DNA of 64,000 nt from Parascedosporium putredinis (lineage: Eukaryota; Ascomycota; Sordariomycetes; Microascales; Microascaceae): contig CASHTG010000008.1 of assembly GCA_949357655.1 (NCBI GenBank), positions 372,001 to 436,000 of the forward strand, read 5' to 3'. Position numbers and translations under genes: made by a program. Positions 23,081 to 35,686 of the stretch are shown here, piece by piece. How positions within the stretch are numbered: the stretch's first letter is position 1; every line of letters begins with the position of its first letter. Below the pieces are notes generated by a model. That model had not been told where the DNA came from and searched no databases. It worked only from the letters and a program-made list of their open reading frames with translations.

Positions 23081-26000
23081 GATGACGGCGTGAAAATGGG
23101 CGATGGTGATAAATCGCTGTGAGCGTGTAAGAAGAAATAACCCTGGAATGTTGTGATGCTGTAATGTTGTGCTGTTGGTGTTGTGAGGAGGGCGGAGATG
23201 CTGTGCTTATCAGGAACAAGCTCGTGTTTGGGGCCTGAGGAGCAATTTGATGAGGCTTAGGCGACTCGTTTCGAAACAATGGACCAGGCCAGCATGTCCG
23301 TTTCGTCGCCAAATCCCAATGTTTAGACGATTTGTCCTTAATTCGGTTGCCTCGCTTCCGTTTGTCAATTCTTTTGATTTCAATCCCACACCAGCCAGAG
23401 GCAAAGATAGAAGAAGAAAAAAACAATAGCAGGTTGTTCGACCCAGGCACACTTCAAAGACGGAGTTTTGAGTTTGGCTCTCCCAACGTCAAGGCTCGAG
23501 GGAAGTGAACGGGGGTGATATTTCAACCAAGGGAAGCAAGACACAGGTGTCCAAAACTCTCGGATCGTTCAGGAGTCGCACCGGACGCTGCAGCAATTCA
23601 AGTTTTAAAATGGGCGTCTCTGCCGTCAATTTCGTCCGTGTCGTGCGTCTGTGCCTTATTTGGGGGTGGGTGGGAAAGGTTGGTAGTGTCGTTGCGCGGC
23701 GGCTTTGGCGGTTGATGTTGAGCCGTCCGTGGTACAGATTTGAAGAGAGGGGGCAAAGACGCTTCAACACGGGCTGGGCTGGGCTGGGCTGGGCCGGAAT
23801 GGAATGGGGGATGAGGAATGCGAGGCACGGGGAGGGAGCTTGGGCTGGGAAAGCTGCACGGGGCTCCTCTATCGTCGTCCGTCCACGTCAGTGCTCTGCG
23901 CGTTTGGTGGCGGGTGGGTTTGTATTATTTTTCTTTTTCTTTGTATCCAACGAATGATGCGGGGATTGGGGGTGAGTAGAAAGCGCAGCGCACTACGCGG
24001 GTGTGGAGTCGAAAGAATATCGGTGAGAAGCAACAGCGGGCGAAGGGCCGTGAAGAAAACAGAAGGGAAAATAATAAACAAGCAACGGGCGGAGTTTTCA
24101 ATCGTCAAACCGGCGTCACGATAGGTACGCTTTTTCTTTTTTTGTGGGGAGGGAAGGGGTAAAAGAAGAGGGAAGAAAAGAGTGGAGATTCAAACAGTCG
24201 GAAGCGTGGAAGTGGTGAAGTTCGAAAAACAGCGTGAACGGACTATCACGCGCAAAAGACGGGCAAGCTGTGAATGTCTGCACTCAGGTCTCACTCTCCC
24301 AGCCTTTTTCCTTTCCCTCCTGAGCATAAGCGTTAAGCACAGGCCTAATGCACGGGAATTTTACATCCATATACTTCCCTAGACAGCCCTGAGGGAGGTT
24401 GGTCTCAATTAATTTCTGCTTTGAGGGTCCCTGCCTCCGAGCATCCTCATAATACTGTTTTCCCGTCCGTTCGAATTGAGTGATGGTTGCCAGGTCAGCC
24501 TCCTGTGTTTTTCTCTCCTCTTCCTTGTTTCCAAGCTAGCCAAGGTGGCCAGTTTCGGAATCGGAGAAACCTGCCAAGCGGGCACTCTCTCCCAAGGCAA
24601 AGTACTGCGCACGGACCCAGGCACCGCTCACCTGCTAACGCACCAATTCTCGAGTCATTGGCACATGTAATTTTAATGACGGAAACCTCAACGACGACAA
24701 GCAAGCCCACAGGGCAAGTGGTATTCAAACGTCGGTATCGATAAGTACCCGCCTCGCTTGGGATCATGACATCGCAACGACTTGGTCTCAAATCACGATG
24801 CCTTTTTGTTTCAACCACAACTGTGCGCCGCACGTGGCATCCTCCCCCGCGATCGGATGAATGGTTGTAGAATCGATCAGGCCCAAGCGCCGCTTATCAC
24901 CGAGTGCTTTTGGATCGTCCGCACCGCTCACTTTTGCTTCATATGCTTGTGAGGGTGGCTGAACGACGGGTGAGAGGATGCCTCGACAACGCCTTGCCCA
25001 AGCCATAATGTAATATCAAAATTACCGGGCCATGTGGCCTTGTCCCCCAGCCTCGGGGTCCGAACGAGATGTTTCCACCACAGCGAGCTTTAAATCAGCC
25101 CTGGACTGCCTGAAGCGGAGTGATTGGTTACCAGGATATCTCGCTTCATCCTCCCGTTAGATCAGTCTTGCCCACTCTAATTTCCCCAGTAATAGGATTA
25201 ACACCGGATCTGGCACCTTCCGGCCGCCCACCGTGGACAAGGGCGCTTTTGGTCAAAGGCTGGTCTTGCGAGATAGCCTCTACTTACACCACTTTTGCCC
25301 CCTCACTGGATCGAGTTTGATTGAATGAAAAGACCAAGAGAAGGATCGCTTGAGCCGTTGAGAGTGATGAGCGGACAAGGCCTTGGGAGATGAAGAGGAA
25401 AGTGATGAGGAAAAAGGAACTGAACTGACTCGATACTGAAAGTAGAGGTGAGACGGTATCCGCCCAATCTTCAAGCACTGGCTATATCTGTTCGTTTCCA
25501 GCTACGCGCTACCTTAGGCGTGCTATCCTGCAGCTTGAAGGCTTCGTGAAGTCCAACCCCTTTATGGACTTGATCAAGGCGTCCAATACCAGCACGCTCC
25601 CTTGTTGGTATAGGCACTAGACAAGGGACGGCGCCTCCAAACTTGGCAGCCGGGAAGAGCAATGAGCCAAGGAGCAAGACACGCCTTTCCCACGTACATG
25701 GGCACCCTTTTCGTGCCTTTCTCGTATCGTCGTATGGCGGAATAGGCTCTCGGCACCATCACTGAGTCGGTATGTTGACGAGTCAAGGGTAATCTCTATA
25801 ACAAACGAGCCGTTCTCAAGCAGAAGAGCAGAGGCCGGCATATCAAAGTTCTCCCATACTACCACCAACTTGTGAATCAACCCTTTTCAGCTTGGCGCCT
25901 TGATTCACTTGGTGAGAATCAGCACGGGGCGGTGGCAGGGGTACGCCGTGCTGTCCGTCTGGAGAACAAACATATGGTTCGCATCGCATTCTGTTTGTTC

Positions 26001-27043
26001 TGCTTGGCGATACAATAGTTTCCCACACACCATAATATGAGATATCAGATGTCGAGACAAGCATGTGGGCATAGAGGTCCGGGCATCCTATAGAGGATAT
26101 CGAAAGAAATGAAAGATTATAAGGATATCGAAGGAAAGATTCTTGAAGTCTGTGGCGTAGATTCAGTAGGATAAGCCAGTGATAATCAGTGTAAAAGATC
26201 AACCTGCGTGTAAAGCCCCCACCCATGTGTGAAATATCTACCTGTGATTTCCAAGGATACATGTAATATGTGATCTAAGCTATTAGAGACCATTCGAAGA
26301 AAGCGAAGGAAGCCATTATTATGCCCTAACACATGGGGTTGGGCAGCAGCATCACCCTATGCCTCCTTGGCACTCCCCTAGAAGAACACTTAGACATCTA
26401 TCAATAGAAAGACGCGCTCGCTGGCTAGGTATTGAAAAGTGCGACCTTTCTAGTTTGGTCCTGACCCTCAACATGTACATCATCACTGGTACGCGAGATC
26501 CATCCCGCCGTCACACGGAATTTGTTACCTTGTCACTGCACACTCCTTGGTCCCATAGTTTCCCGAGATGCATAACCCTCCCAGCATAAGAAGTCGCCCC
26601 AGCGGGGTGGGTGTCGTCGCAACTGCATCTTGGAAGATCTTATGACCGAATCTGCGCTGCAAAGGCTCAATGTAGAGGTTTTCCCAAGGTCAAGACGCCC
26701 TTCCCGAGACCCACCTAACCGTCTATCCCATCCCAACAAATCGCACCGAATAAGGAAAAAGAGTTTCGTGTGCGTGACCGGCCCCGGACCTAGAGTTGGA
26801 GGATACTGTAAGTATGATAGAGTAACGGGAATTCGGTATATCCGCGATAGTAGTACCTTGGCAATTCATGTGAATTTAAAAGACAAGACGCAAAGGCAAC
26901 GAGCAAAACTTCCAAGCGCACAAATAACCTAGACAAGACAGAAACAAAAGAAATATTGAAGAAAGAGGCAAAACCAAGAAACGCATCGGTATATAGGGGT
27001 ATGCTCCAACACTCGTCATGTCTGCTCGTCGACGTCGACAGCC
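23081..27043. other. Gene-poor interval of 4 kb
   Basis: The first kilobase is the likely promoter of the coiled-coil gene and contains (GGGCT)4GGG at 23771-23793. The rest (24200-27000) has many stop codons in all frames and no domain I recognise. TACATGTA occurs at 26258-26265. Possible 3' AT-rich signals for the thioesterase lie at 26860-26990. Confidence 0.45.
23771..23793 (+). repeat. (GGGCT)4GGG pentanucleotide repeat, G-quadruplex motif
   Basis: Five GGG triplets separated by CT, about 690 bases upstream of the start of the divergently read coiled-coil gene. The pattern meets the simple G3-loop rule for a G-quadruplex with two-base loops. Confidence 0.85.
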
Positions 27044-27865
27044 CTAGCGGGCAAGATCAAACACATTCTGCAGAAACTCGACAACGTCGTCTGCGCCAGC
27101 CGGCCAGTTGAGCCAGTGGCCCCCGTCTGGGTATTCCTTCCAAGTCACCTGGCCCCCGTACTCGACCAGCTTGTCCCGGAGAGCCCGCCCCGCCTCCACC
27201 AAGACGGTACGATCGTCGGCGCAGTGCTCGAGCAACACGGGCGTGTTCCTCAAAACCTCGGTCTCGTCGTCGTCATCGCCCTCTGCGCCCAGCGTGCGTC
27301 TCGTCTCCGCGAGCGTCGGTCTCGGAAACGGCAAACGACACGAAATACCAATCACCGCGCCCAAGCTCGGCCGGATTCGGCCGGCCTCGGCGGCCTCTCC
27401 GCCGTCCGGGGTACCCGTGCGCATGGACGACGCTTTCAGGTTGAGCAGGGTATGTATGCTCGTGGCGCCCCCTGGCTGATGCCGGCGAGCACCACCCTGT
27501 CCCAGCGGCCGCCGAGGGCGGCGGCCTCCTGCTCGAGCAGCCGGCGCACCGAGTCGACGCTCTTTTTGAGGCCGGGGCTCTGCAGGTCCTCCTGCTCGCT
27601 GAAATCCCGAATGTTCCACACGTCAAACCATTGGTGCATCCGATCGTTGGGGAACCCGCTGGGCACGGAGAGGGGAGCCTGGGGAAACACCCAACGAAAG
27701 GTGGGGAAGATTTCAAAGAGGGAGCGGTTCCGCGAGTCGGCGAAATAATGCAGACCCTCGGCGAACTTGTGGGCGCTGTCGCCGCGGCCGTGGAGGAAGA
27801 CGACGGTATGGGTGTGCGGCTGGTTAGCGGGGGATGACGAGGAGTGCGGCTGGCGCTGTCTCCAT
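27044..27865 (-). CDS. Acyl-protein thioesterase/phospholipase-type serine hydrolase
   Basis: An alpha/beta hydrolase of the small carboxylesterase family that includes acyl-protein thioesterase 1. About 274 residues, single exon. Visible features are the N-terminal HTHTVVFLHGRGDSAHKF, where HGRGD is the oxyanion-region motif, the nucleophile elbow GISQGG, LLEHCADDRTV for the acid, and DGGHWLNWPAG for the histidine. The enzyme would hydrolyse thioester- or ester-linked fatty acyl groups, or short esters; the exact substrate is not readable from sequence. The start METAPAALLVIPP is separated from the rest by a contracted C run (27829-27833, two bases short) and a second contraction sits at the nucleophile elbow (27468-27472, one base). 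With these added, length and motif order match the family. The insertion EGDDDDETE near residue 200 is more acidic than in typical members. Confidence 0.83.
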
Positions 27866-28384
27866 TTCGTGGGGGAGAAACTGCCTAGGGTGTCTGATAA
27901 GGGGTGAGAGAGAGAGGCGCGCGGGTGTGAGACCAAGAACCGCTGGTTTGAACAAGGGCAGGTGCCTAAAATGAGATAATGATAAAAATGTGCGGGCGCG
28001 CGGGCGCGGCACAGGCGCCGGAATAGTGTCGCCTGCTGGGTTCAGGGTATATACCAAGGTAGTAGCGGATGGTATTTCTGAGGCACAGACGCCGTACCAA
28101 GAGAAGAAGTCAATACTATATGTAATTTCGGCGGGCGGGATGAGACGAAGACGAGAGGAACCTGGTAGCTCGCGAGAAGCTCAAGCGCACGGCAGCGGAA
28201 GCGCGGGTGCAAGGAATAATAAAGTGATGTGTCGGTTAAGTCTTATGTAGAGACAGGGGGAGAAGCACTTGAGCAGATATCGGACGGAACGGAGGTTCTA
28301 GGACAGAGGGGGCGGATCAGGGACACGGCAAGGAATTATGCTGGGATGGGCTTTCCTACGCCGGGACACCATAGGGGAAAACGG

Positions 28385-28565
28385 TGGGACGCTTCCGGAA
28401 GAGAGAAGAGGAAAGAAAGAAAGAAATAAAAATAAAAAGAAAGAGAAAAACCCGTTCTTTAGACCCTCTTGAAAGGAGTGAGATTGAGAAAGGGGAAAGT
28501 GAGAAAGGTAGAAAAGGAAAAAGAAAAAGAAAGAAGAAAAAAGAACCGAAAAAGAAGACCAAAAA
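28385..28565 (+). repeat. Low-complexity purine (A/G) tract
   Basis: About 180 bases dominated by A and G on the plus strand (GAAGAGAGAAGAGGAAAGAA and similar). It encodes a spurious Lys/Glu/Arg-rich frame. Confidence 0.85.
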
Positions 28566-29654
28566 GCCCGCCCCAGAACAAACGATCCCCTCCTTTTAGT
28601 TGTTCGGGGGCCCTCTCCGTGTGGCAGCCCGACTCAGCTATTTGTCGGATTTATCCATACTATATTTTGGAGAGTCCATGAAGCGCGCCGTCGCCCGTCG
28701 CCCTCCGCCCGCGACACCCACCCCCACTTCTCTCGAGCGTTGCTTCCTCTTTCCCCTACACTAACGGAACAGGGCAACGGACTAAGAGTCTTGCGCTACG
28801 AGGGACGGATGACGTCGCCTAGTTCTAGGCCCGGTTCAAGGGGGCATAAACGCTAAAATTTCTGACGAGATGGGGACTACGGAACTGAAAAAAAGGCCGA
28901 CAGTTCTTGTTCTAGACCTGCGAATCGTACTTCGTAGTTGGTTATCGTGTGCGCTAAGAAGAAGGGCAGTTTTGCATTTTTTTGGACCGGGGGCGGTGCG
29001 TCTACGGGGACGAGCTAGGGTAGACTACGCCGGACGACGGCCTGCCCGCCCTAATCCCAATCGAGGTTGAAATCGTGAACGGCTTGTCTGTTGACGACTG
29101 CCGATGTGACCTTTGGGTTGAAAAGCCGCCGCTTTCATTCCGTCGTTCGAGCCCGTCTTCGTTGCCTGCCTTTTCCTCTTCTTGGTGGTCCTCGAGTGGC
29201 CTGTCTTCCTTGCTCTCCCTCAGTCACCATCCCTCATCCCCCGCACCCCCTTACTTCCCTTCGCCCTCTCTCCTCGTCTATCTTTCTTTTCCTTACTCGG
29301 TCTGCTGGGCCGCGCTTCCTTCCACACTGCCTCGGGCCAGTGCCGAAAGAACTTGTGTGGATGCCAACATCAACGATTATACCTCGAGGGGGAAAAAGTG
29401 ATAGTAAGGAACAGAGGAAAGAAGTTTCCCCTTCCCTTCTTTGCCCGGAACAGGTCAAGGACATCAAGACACCAAGATGCAACCAAGACCCTGAGCCAGC
29501 CACCTCTCCGCCCCCTTGCAAGTGGGCCTTTCCCCCGGCGCTTGCTCTAGCTTCTCCTGCCTGGGCTAGCCTAGTGTCGTGAGCTCGTTTTGAACAAATA
29601 TTAATACAACTCTCGATCGCCCGATCCTCAAGTGCCGGCCCCGCCTTCCATTCT

Positions 29655-29745
29655 TGGTTTCTTCTGTTCTTTTTTTCTTTCTTTTCTTTTTCTTTTCCTT
29701 TTTTTTTTTTTTTTTCTTCCTTTTTCCTTTTCTTTTTTTTGGTTG
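29655..29745 (+). repeat. Low-complexity pyrimidine tract with T runs
   Basis: Nearly pure C/T, including a run of about 18 T. Similar tracts recur at 36525-36630 and 43290-43320. Confidence 0.85.
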
Positions 29746-31041
29746 CGTGCTATTAACTGGCTTCTCGAAAGGGGAAAGATCTGTTCAGGACAAGAAAGAA
29801 CGAATGGGGCCATCTTACCTATCAAAAAAGCACGCCAAACCCTTTTCAGCATCCATTGCCTCACCGTGTACATCGAGATGGTGTGGCAAGAATGCACGCC
29901 AGAAAATAATAAATACTGATATCCGGGCGCCCGGCGCTCGTCAACTCTCTACCTTCCCTCTTACACTTTTCGAGTAATACTCAATGAGCCTTAAGAAAGA
30001 ATATTTGAGGGTAAATTCAATCCTTCCCCTCCGTAGAAACCGAGCACTTTTTAAAGAGTCACCTTTTCTCGCATTTATTACCCTATGTTGGGCGAGGCTT
30101 AGCAACTTTCTCCCCTTGCCTCCTCTTTATCCTAATCACGGCACACCCCGATACACAACCTATCGGGCTGTGATGCTGCTTTCCATATTGCATGTGCAAG
30201 TCGTCTTAACCTCAGGCGATAATCTGTTTCCACCTTTTCCTTTTTACATGGACGCGGATCCCTGCTGTACCTGCCCGCCTTAAGCTGCTCTGAGGCTCGT
30301 AGACATTTGATCGGAAGAGGTCGTCATCAGCGTATGGATCCATCCATGCATGATTTGTTATATACATGTATATACCTATACATACGTGTGCGAGCGTATA
30401 CGTATGAGATGGTGCATATGCATAAGGCAAACAACATCACTTTAGTCTCCCGTCCTAAGGAGGAAGAAAACGAGAGGCGGGTGCGGTTGGAGGGAGGAAG
30501 AGGCTGACACGCTTGTCACAGTCCGTGATGGGGGACGAGGGACTATGAGGGGAGGGGAAGGGAAGAGGGGAAACCCCGACCAAGAAGGTTATGTAGTTTC
30601 CATCTTCTACATACTAATGAGCACCGTCCGGCGGTACCGCCAGATTCTTAGTCCACTTGCCCCTCGGAGGTAGAATTGGTGTTTCTGCAAACGTCCCCTT
30701 GAAAAGAATCGTCAGAATAAGCGTGGAAAGGTATATAGCAGGAGATACAAGGCGTGAGTTCAATGTTGTAAGCGTGGCTGTGGGTAGGTACCGGGAAGGC
30801 CACACAATCTGAAAAGCTGGAGAGATGTCGTGGAATGTCGAGGTGGGCGCCTTTTTCGTCTGCCTGTGGGCGTTTCTTGCGTTCGTTCAAATCTTTCCCA
30901 CCACCCGTGATGCACAGGAAGTAAATCGAGAAACAGTTAGTTCTAGCCGAGTTAATCGAGTCGCACAAGTTTGACGAGTCTTTTAGACTAGGTCGAGCGG
31001 TATAATATTCATGGGCGAGTGAGTATACGGGTTCCTCGAAC

Positions 31042-31059
31042 TCGCGCGCGAGCGCGCGA
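31042..31059. repeat. Inverted repeat TCGCGCGC-GA-GCGCGCGA
   Basis: Two perfect 8-base arms with a 2-base centre, made almost wholly of CpG steps. It is alternating purine-pyrimidine and can form a hairpin or Z-DNA. Confidence 0.9.
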
Positions 31060-34000
31060 ATGATGCGGGCTAATTTCAACCGGTGAAGACGTATACCTCA
31101 CCGCAATAGGCCTCGACCTCCAGGACCTACCTCGCGACTATACACTCGGCGCGAGATTGAACGCATTACATTATAATCATCGGGTCACGTCCCACAAAAT
31201 CGAACTTCAGGGCCAAAAATCGCCCTGCCTTTTATGACCAAAGTTTGCCCCTATCCACCCCGCCACCCCTTCTCTACCAATGCTGACCAAGTGGTGGATG
31301 CAAAACGGACGCTTTATGGCTAGGGTATGCAAATAGGGATCCTCTCCGCCCCTGTATCGCTTGTATTGTGCGGTATATCGAAGCTGGAGCAACGGCCTTG
31401 AAAGAAGGGGAAGCGGAGCAGACCCTCAATACACGACCTTTTAGACCCTCTCGACCCCCTTGCAATACTGAGTTGGGAATCTTTGCACAGGCCCCTTGGT
31501 ACTCGGCCTCCAGCTCGCTCGACTTGATTATTTTCATAGTCTCATACATCCCGGGATTGCGCCACGCGCGCCTCACTACCAAACGTTATATACTCTGCTG
31601 TTCTGATATGTGAAGGGATCAAGGAGCGCGTTCTGATGCCCCTTTGGTCGTGCTAGGAGGCAACCTAAACCCTTTCAGCGCGGTGTGTGCCTCCGGAACC
31701 GTCCGATCGAAAACGGCGCGCCGGGCCTCGACATCGTCCAAGAAGCCCTCAAGATCGTCTGTTTGGTTCGGAAGACTTGGAAGTCTCCGGAGAAGATGGC
31801 CCCCTCGAGGCGTGGTGTGGGTGGTGTCTGCGCAACTAGTACTTGCAGGTATACGGAGTAGATGAGTCGGGCGCTGGGATTTGGGCAGAGGTGTCTGTTC
31901 CCCTCGAACTCGGAATAGTGGTGACAGCGGGCGGGTGGCAGTAGGCGATACGCTCGGACTGGTCGTCGAAGCCGGAAGCTACCTAGACGGTCTCCCAGGT
32001 TGCCGCGCAAAAACGCGTGCTGAGTATGCTGGCTTGATCGTTCATTGCCGTGTACAGCACAAATATATGGGAGTTTAGCCGAGGCCGCGTCTAAAAGTGC
32101 GCGGTCTGGAATCGGGGCACCGGACTTGGCGAACTACCTCTTGGACCCCAAAGGCTTCTTTCTCGTAGGGCTCGGGCCCATGGAACGTTATAGATGTCAG
32201 AGGTGGGAAAAGAAACGTGGAAAAAAAGAAAAAAAGAAAGCGGCATAGGGAGCGGATTCCATGTGAGGGCGCGAGTTGATCAATGCCTCAGGAAACGTAG
32301 GGTGGTCGAAGCTGATCGATATAATACCTGCCACGTACAGTGAGCCAAGGTTCAAACCTATCCTAATATTAGAGGGCGGTATAGGGATAACATTGCCATC
32401 TAAGGATGGAAGGGCGGATTTCAATTTACAGACGAGCCGGAGACGGAGCGTGGGTGTGCAGCTGCCAGCGTTGGCTAGAAATGCTAGAAAGTTGTGGAGG
32501 CAAGGTGGATGAGGAGGGTAGAACGCAGTAGGCAGGCTCTAGCCGAGAAAGGCAGGCTTTGTTAGGCCCGAGATGGGTGCTGATACCAGATTGTACATTA
32601 GGGCTATGGGTGCCACCGTTGGACTCGTAGTTGAGGTAGGGGCGGCGGGGGTCGTGCTTGCTAGCTTGACTGGGTAACAACTCCTACCTTGGTGCTAGAG
32701 GTCTTCGAATCGGTGTAACAGGAAGCGAGGAACGTAAGGTGTAGGTAGTGATGAGGCCCTTGTCCTGCATAGGATGTATTGTGATAAGTTAGGAGATAGC
32801 CCCTTGCTGTTAATACTATGGGTATGGGTTAAGACCTTGATATTACTTCTGCTAGATATCGAGCTGACGTATACACCATTTCATTACGGTGCTAGACGTT
32901 GACGGAGGCGTGTAGTAGGCTGGCACCCAGACAGAGCAATGCCGGTACTTTTGGTAATGCCATCTCTCCTAGGGCCGGATATATCCCACCTGTTACGCCG
33001 GCTTGGTATCGCCCAGATGCCACGCCGAGGAAATTTGAGTTTGCATTTGCTACTGCAGACCCGTGTCCCAGAAGGCGTGTCGTACCCTGAGGGGTCCGAC
33101 GAGGGTTCTCGTGGCACATTGCGGATGGTGCACCGCCGCCTCGAGTCATGGGTAGCAGCGGGAGGCGTCGTTGCCGGGTTCTCGTGGCGCTCGTGATACG
33201 CTCAGCCAGCGCCGTACTCGGCAGCAGGAGGCAATAATATACATTACTACTCTTATACATCAGTAGGCGGGGGCGGCGTGTGTAAAGGTGACCCTGGCTG
33301 GTAACCTCGACGAGATAAATCTGGTTCGGAGCATGATAAAGCATACATCGAGATCGTTTCTCGAAGAAAGACTTGGTCTACACAAACGCAACGCGTGGCA
33401 GGTCTTGGGGCTGGAGGAATCTCTCGAGACGCGAGCCCATGGCGATTTGATCTATATCAAGACTGACGACATGCGTACACCCGACCTAGTGTATGGTGCA
33501 AGGTTTATTTCAGTCTGGTTACATGAAAAAGGAATGTTTGGTCGTATTATTGCAACCAAACCTTCGGGCCCCCACTGGCTTTGATATCATTCTGGGTTGC
33601 CGGCAACATCTGTCTGCTCATCCTCCCTCGGTGCCTCAAGAGGGGTATATATATACACTCCGAGTGGTGTGGCCAGCGGTAATAATTTCTTCCCTCTAGT
33701 TGTCTGTGCGCAAATCCTTGACATCTGTCTTGAAGCACGACTAACTCGTTGGACCCCTTTTTCTAATGGGCACATTACTTCTTCAGCCTTTTTCTTTCTT
33801 TTGGGACCCTTCTGTTTCTCCCTTTGGTCACTGTCCCTCTTCGAGCGCACTAGTGTTACTACACTGGAGCCCGTTTTTCTCCGCGAACAAAAACCGTTGA
33901 CAGGCGGCATCAGTCGGGTCTTGGCGTTTCTTGGCATCCTTTGGGCAGGGGTGGGCAGGGCTGTTCTTATTGAGACGACGTCCACCCCCGCTGCGTGATG

Positions 34001-34600
34001 GATTTGGGTATTCCCGAGGGCATGCGGCGAGGTTCAAGACATGGCCTCGCATTTGGGGAAAGCTTTGCCGAGCGCATAAATTGGCCCTTATGTACATTTG
34101 GGCAGCAATGGATGACCTGTGGTCTAACGGGAGCGACTCCTCACGAGCGCCTCGACGTCTACCCCGGAATGAACGCTCTCGCCCAAAAGCTTTTTCTATG
34201 CTTCAGAATTGTGGATCAATTGACCCTATCAGTTGGTGGGTACAATGGCGGGAACCACGTCAAATCAATTGAATCTACAGGTTACCTTGGGGCGGGGAAA
34301 TACTAGGCCGCGTGCTCGGGGAAGGGGAAGACGGGGTATTGGAAGCTTGTGCACAGCCGTGGATGTCTCCACGTGAAATGAGGACGCCTTATTTTGAATC
34401 AGCAATTGATGGATACATGTAGTGTTGGGGGAAAGCTCCCTGTCATCAATGGTATTATACATCTATTGTCTGGCTAGGACCTATCCACATCGCATCCTAG
34501 ACGAGCGAGTTGCCGAAACGGGTGGCCATGCAAATGACCCATTAAACAAAATGAACCCAAACCAAACTAAGCACCATTTTATTTTTCTCTTTCCTTCTCT

Positions 34601-35686
34601 TCACGTTGCCGCCTTCTTGAGCTTCCTCGCCACATTGAACACGCCGCCCGTGCCCGCCCCGCAGGCCGCGCAGCTCGGATTCGTCCTGTACCGCTTGAGC
34701 GCGCACGATTCGCAAAAGTAGTGCCCGCAGCGCGTCACCACGGGCGACTTGTAAGGCTGCTTGCAGATGACGCACGCAAAGGAATATCGTCCTCCGGGTC
34801 GTCGTCGTCGTCTTCGTCGGCATCTCCCAACTTGGTGCGGTCAGCGCTGGCGACGACGGTGCCGCCGACCTGCTTTCCCTTGGTCACGGTTTCCCATTCT
34901 TTGTCGAGCTGCCAGCCCTGTTTGTAATCTTCGCGGGAGTGGAGGAATTTACTGTGGGCGCGCAAGAGGCTTTCTGTTAGCATGTATAACTTTCAAAGGA
35001 GGTTGAAGAGGAGGCATGGAGAAAATGCAGGGGTGCCTCATGCGTGAGGCGAGGCGCAAGTCCAAAGAAAAGTCTACAAAAGGGGAGAGGGGAGGGGAAC
35101 ATACCAATTGTCGCCAAAACCGCAAAAGCCAGTTTGCTTATAATCCTTGCATACGTCCGGCGCGTAGTCAATCACCGTCACCGTCCGTACATTGGTCGGC
35201 GCCTTGACGGGCCCCACGGCCCGCGACGGCGCATTCGGGTTCGTCTGGAAGAACTTGGTCTGGTTCGCTAGGCCCTTGTACGTCCCATCCGGCGCGCTCC
35301 CATCGAGCCTCCCTAACCTCCCCGGCCCCGCCGCGGCGCCGTCCACCTCGAGCGTGTTCTCCTTGGTCGCGTCGTTGGATGCCGAGAGCGACTTGGTGCG
35401 GTCCGCCGCCGCGATACTGACAAAGAGATCCCTATCCGCGCCGCCCGGCGCTGTCGAAGAGCCTGCGGTGATGCCCGCGCCCTTTGTCTTGCGCCTCTTG
35501 ACCCGCTGGCCCGTCTCCTCGTCCTCGGATGAGGTCTCGAACTCGCTGTCGCTGGCGGGGAGGCGTCGCCGGCCGCTTTCGGATGCTGGATTCGCCCTTG
35601 CCGCGGCGCTTCTTGAAGGCAATGACGGGCGCCTTGGTCTCTGGGGCAGCTGACGCTGTACGTTTGCCCTCTTCTGGGCTCGTCAT
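34601..35686 (-). CDS. CWC24: Pre-mRNA splicing factor Cwc24 (RNF113-like)
   Basis: A spliceosome-associated protein that binds near the 5' splice site of the activated spliceosome. About 311 residues in two exons (35105-35686 and 34601-34951); the intron interrupts the zinc finger (GDN-C / KFLH) and phase is kept. The N-terminus is basic and acidic-Ser-rich (SDSEFETSSEDEETGQRVKR). Then comes a CCCH zinc finger, [20 protein letters not shown], with C-x8-C-x5-C-x3-H spacing. After an acidic run, a RING domain follows with CVICKQPYKSPVVTRCGHYF then CESCALKRY and CAACGAGTGGVFN. This zinc-finger-plus-RING order is diagnostic. The frame breaks at the C run 35557-35560 (two bases short) and at the T run 34778-34780 (one short), the second inside the RING start; both are best read as sequence errors because this family is conserved across fungi. 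Confidence 0.92.

Larger units (their letters stand above)
27866..34600. other. Gene-poor interval of 6.7 kb
   Basis: The longest stretch without a recognised gene. It includes a purine-rich tract (28385-28565), a pyrimidine tract with long T runs (29655-29745), an 18-bp GC-only hairpin-forming repeat (31042-31059) and TACATGTA at 30363-30370 and 34414-34421. Open frames up to 190 codons occur, but their composition is that of non-coding DNA and none shows a known motif. Degenerate or multi-intron genes cannot be excluded. Confidence 0.4.

Noticed and set aside
28385..28600. Lys/Arg/Glu-rich small nuclear protein
   Set aside because: Derived from a low-complexity purine tract; no conserved residues or start context.
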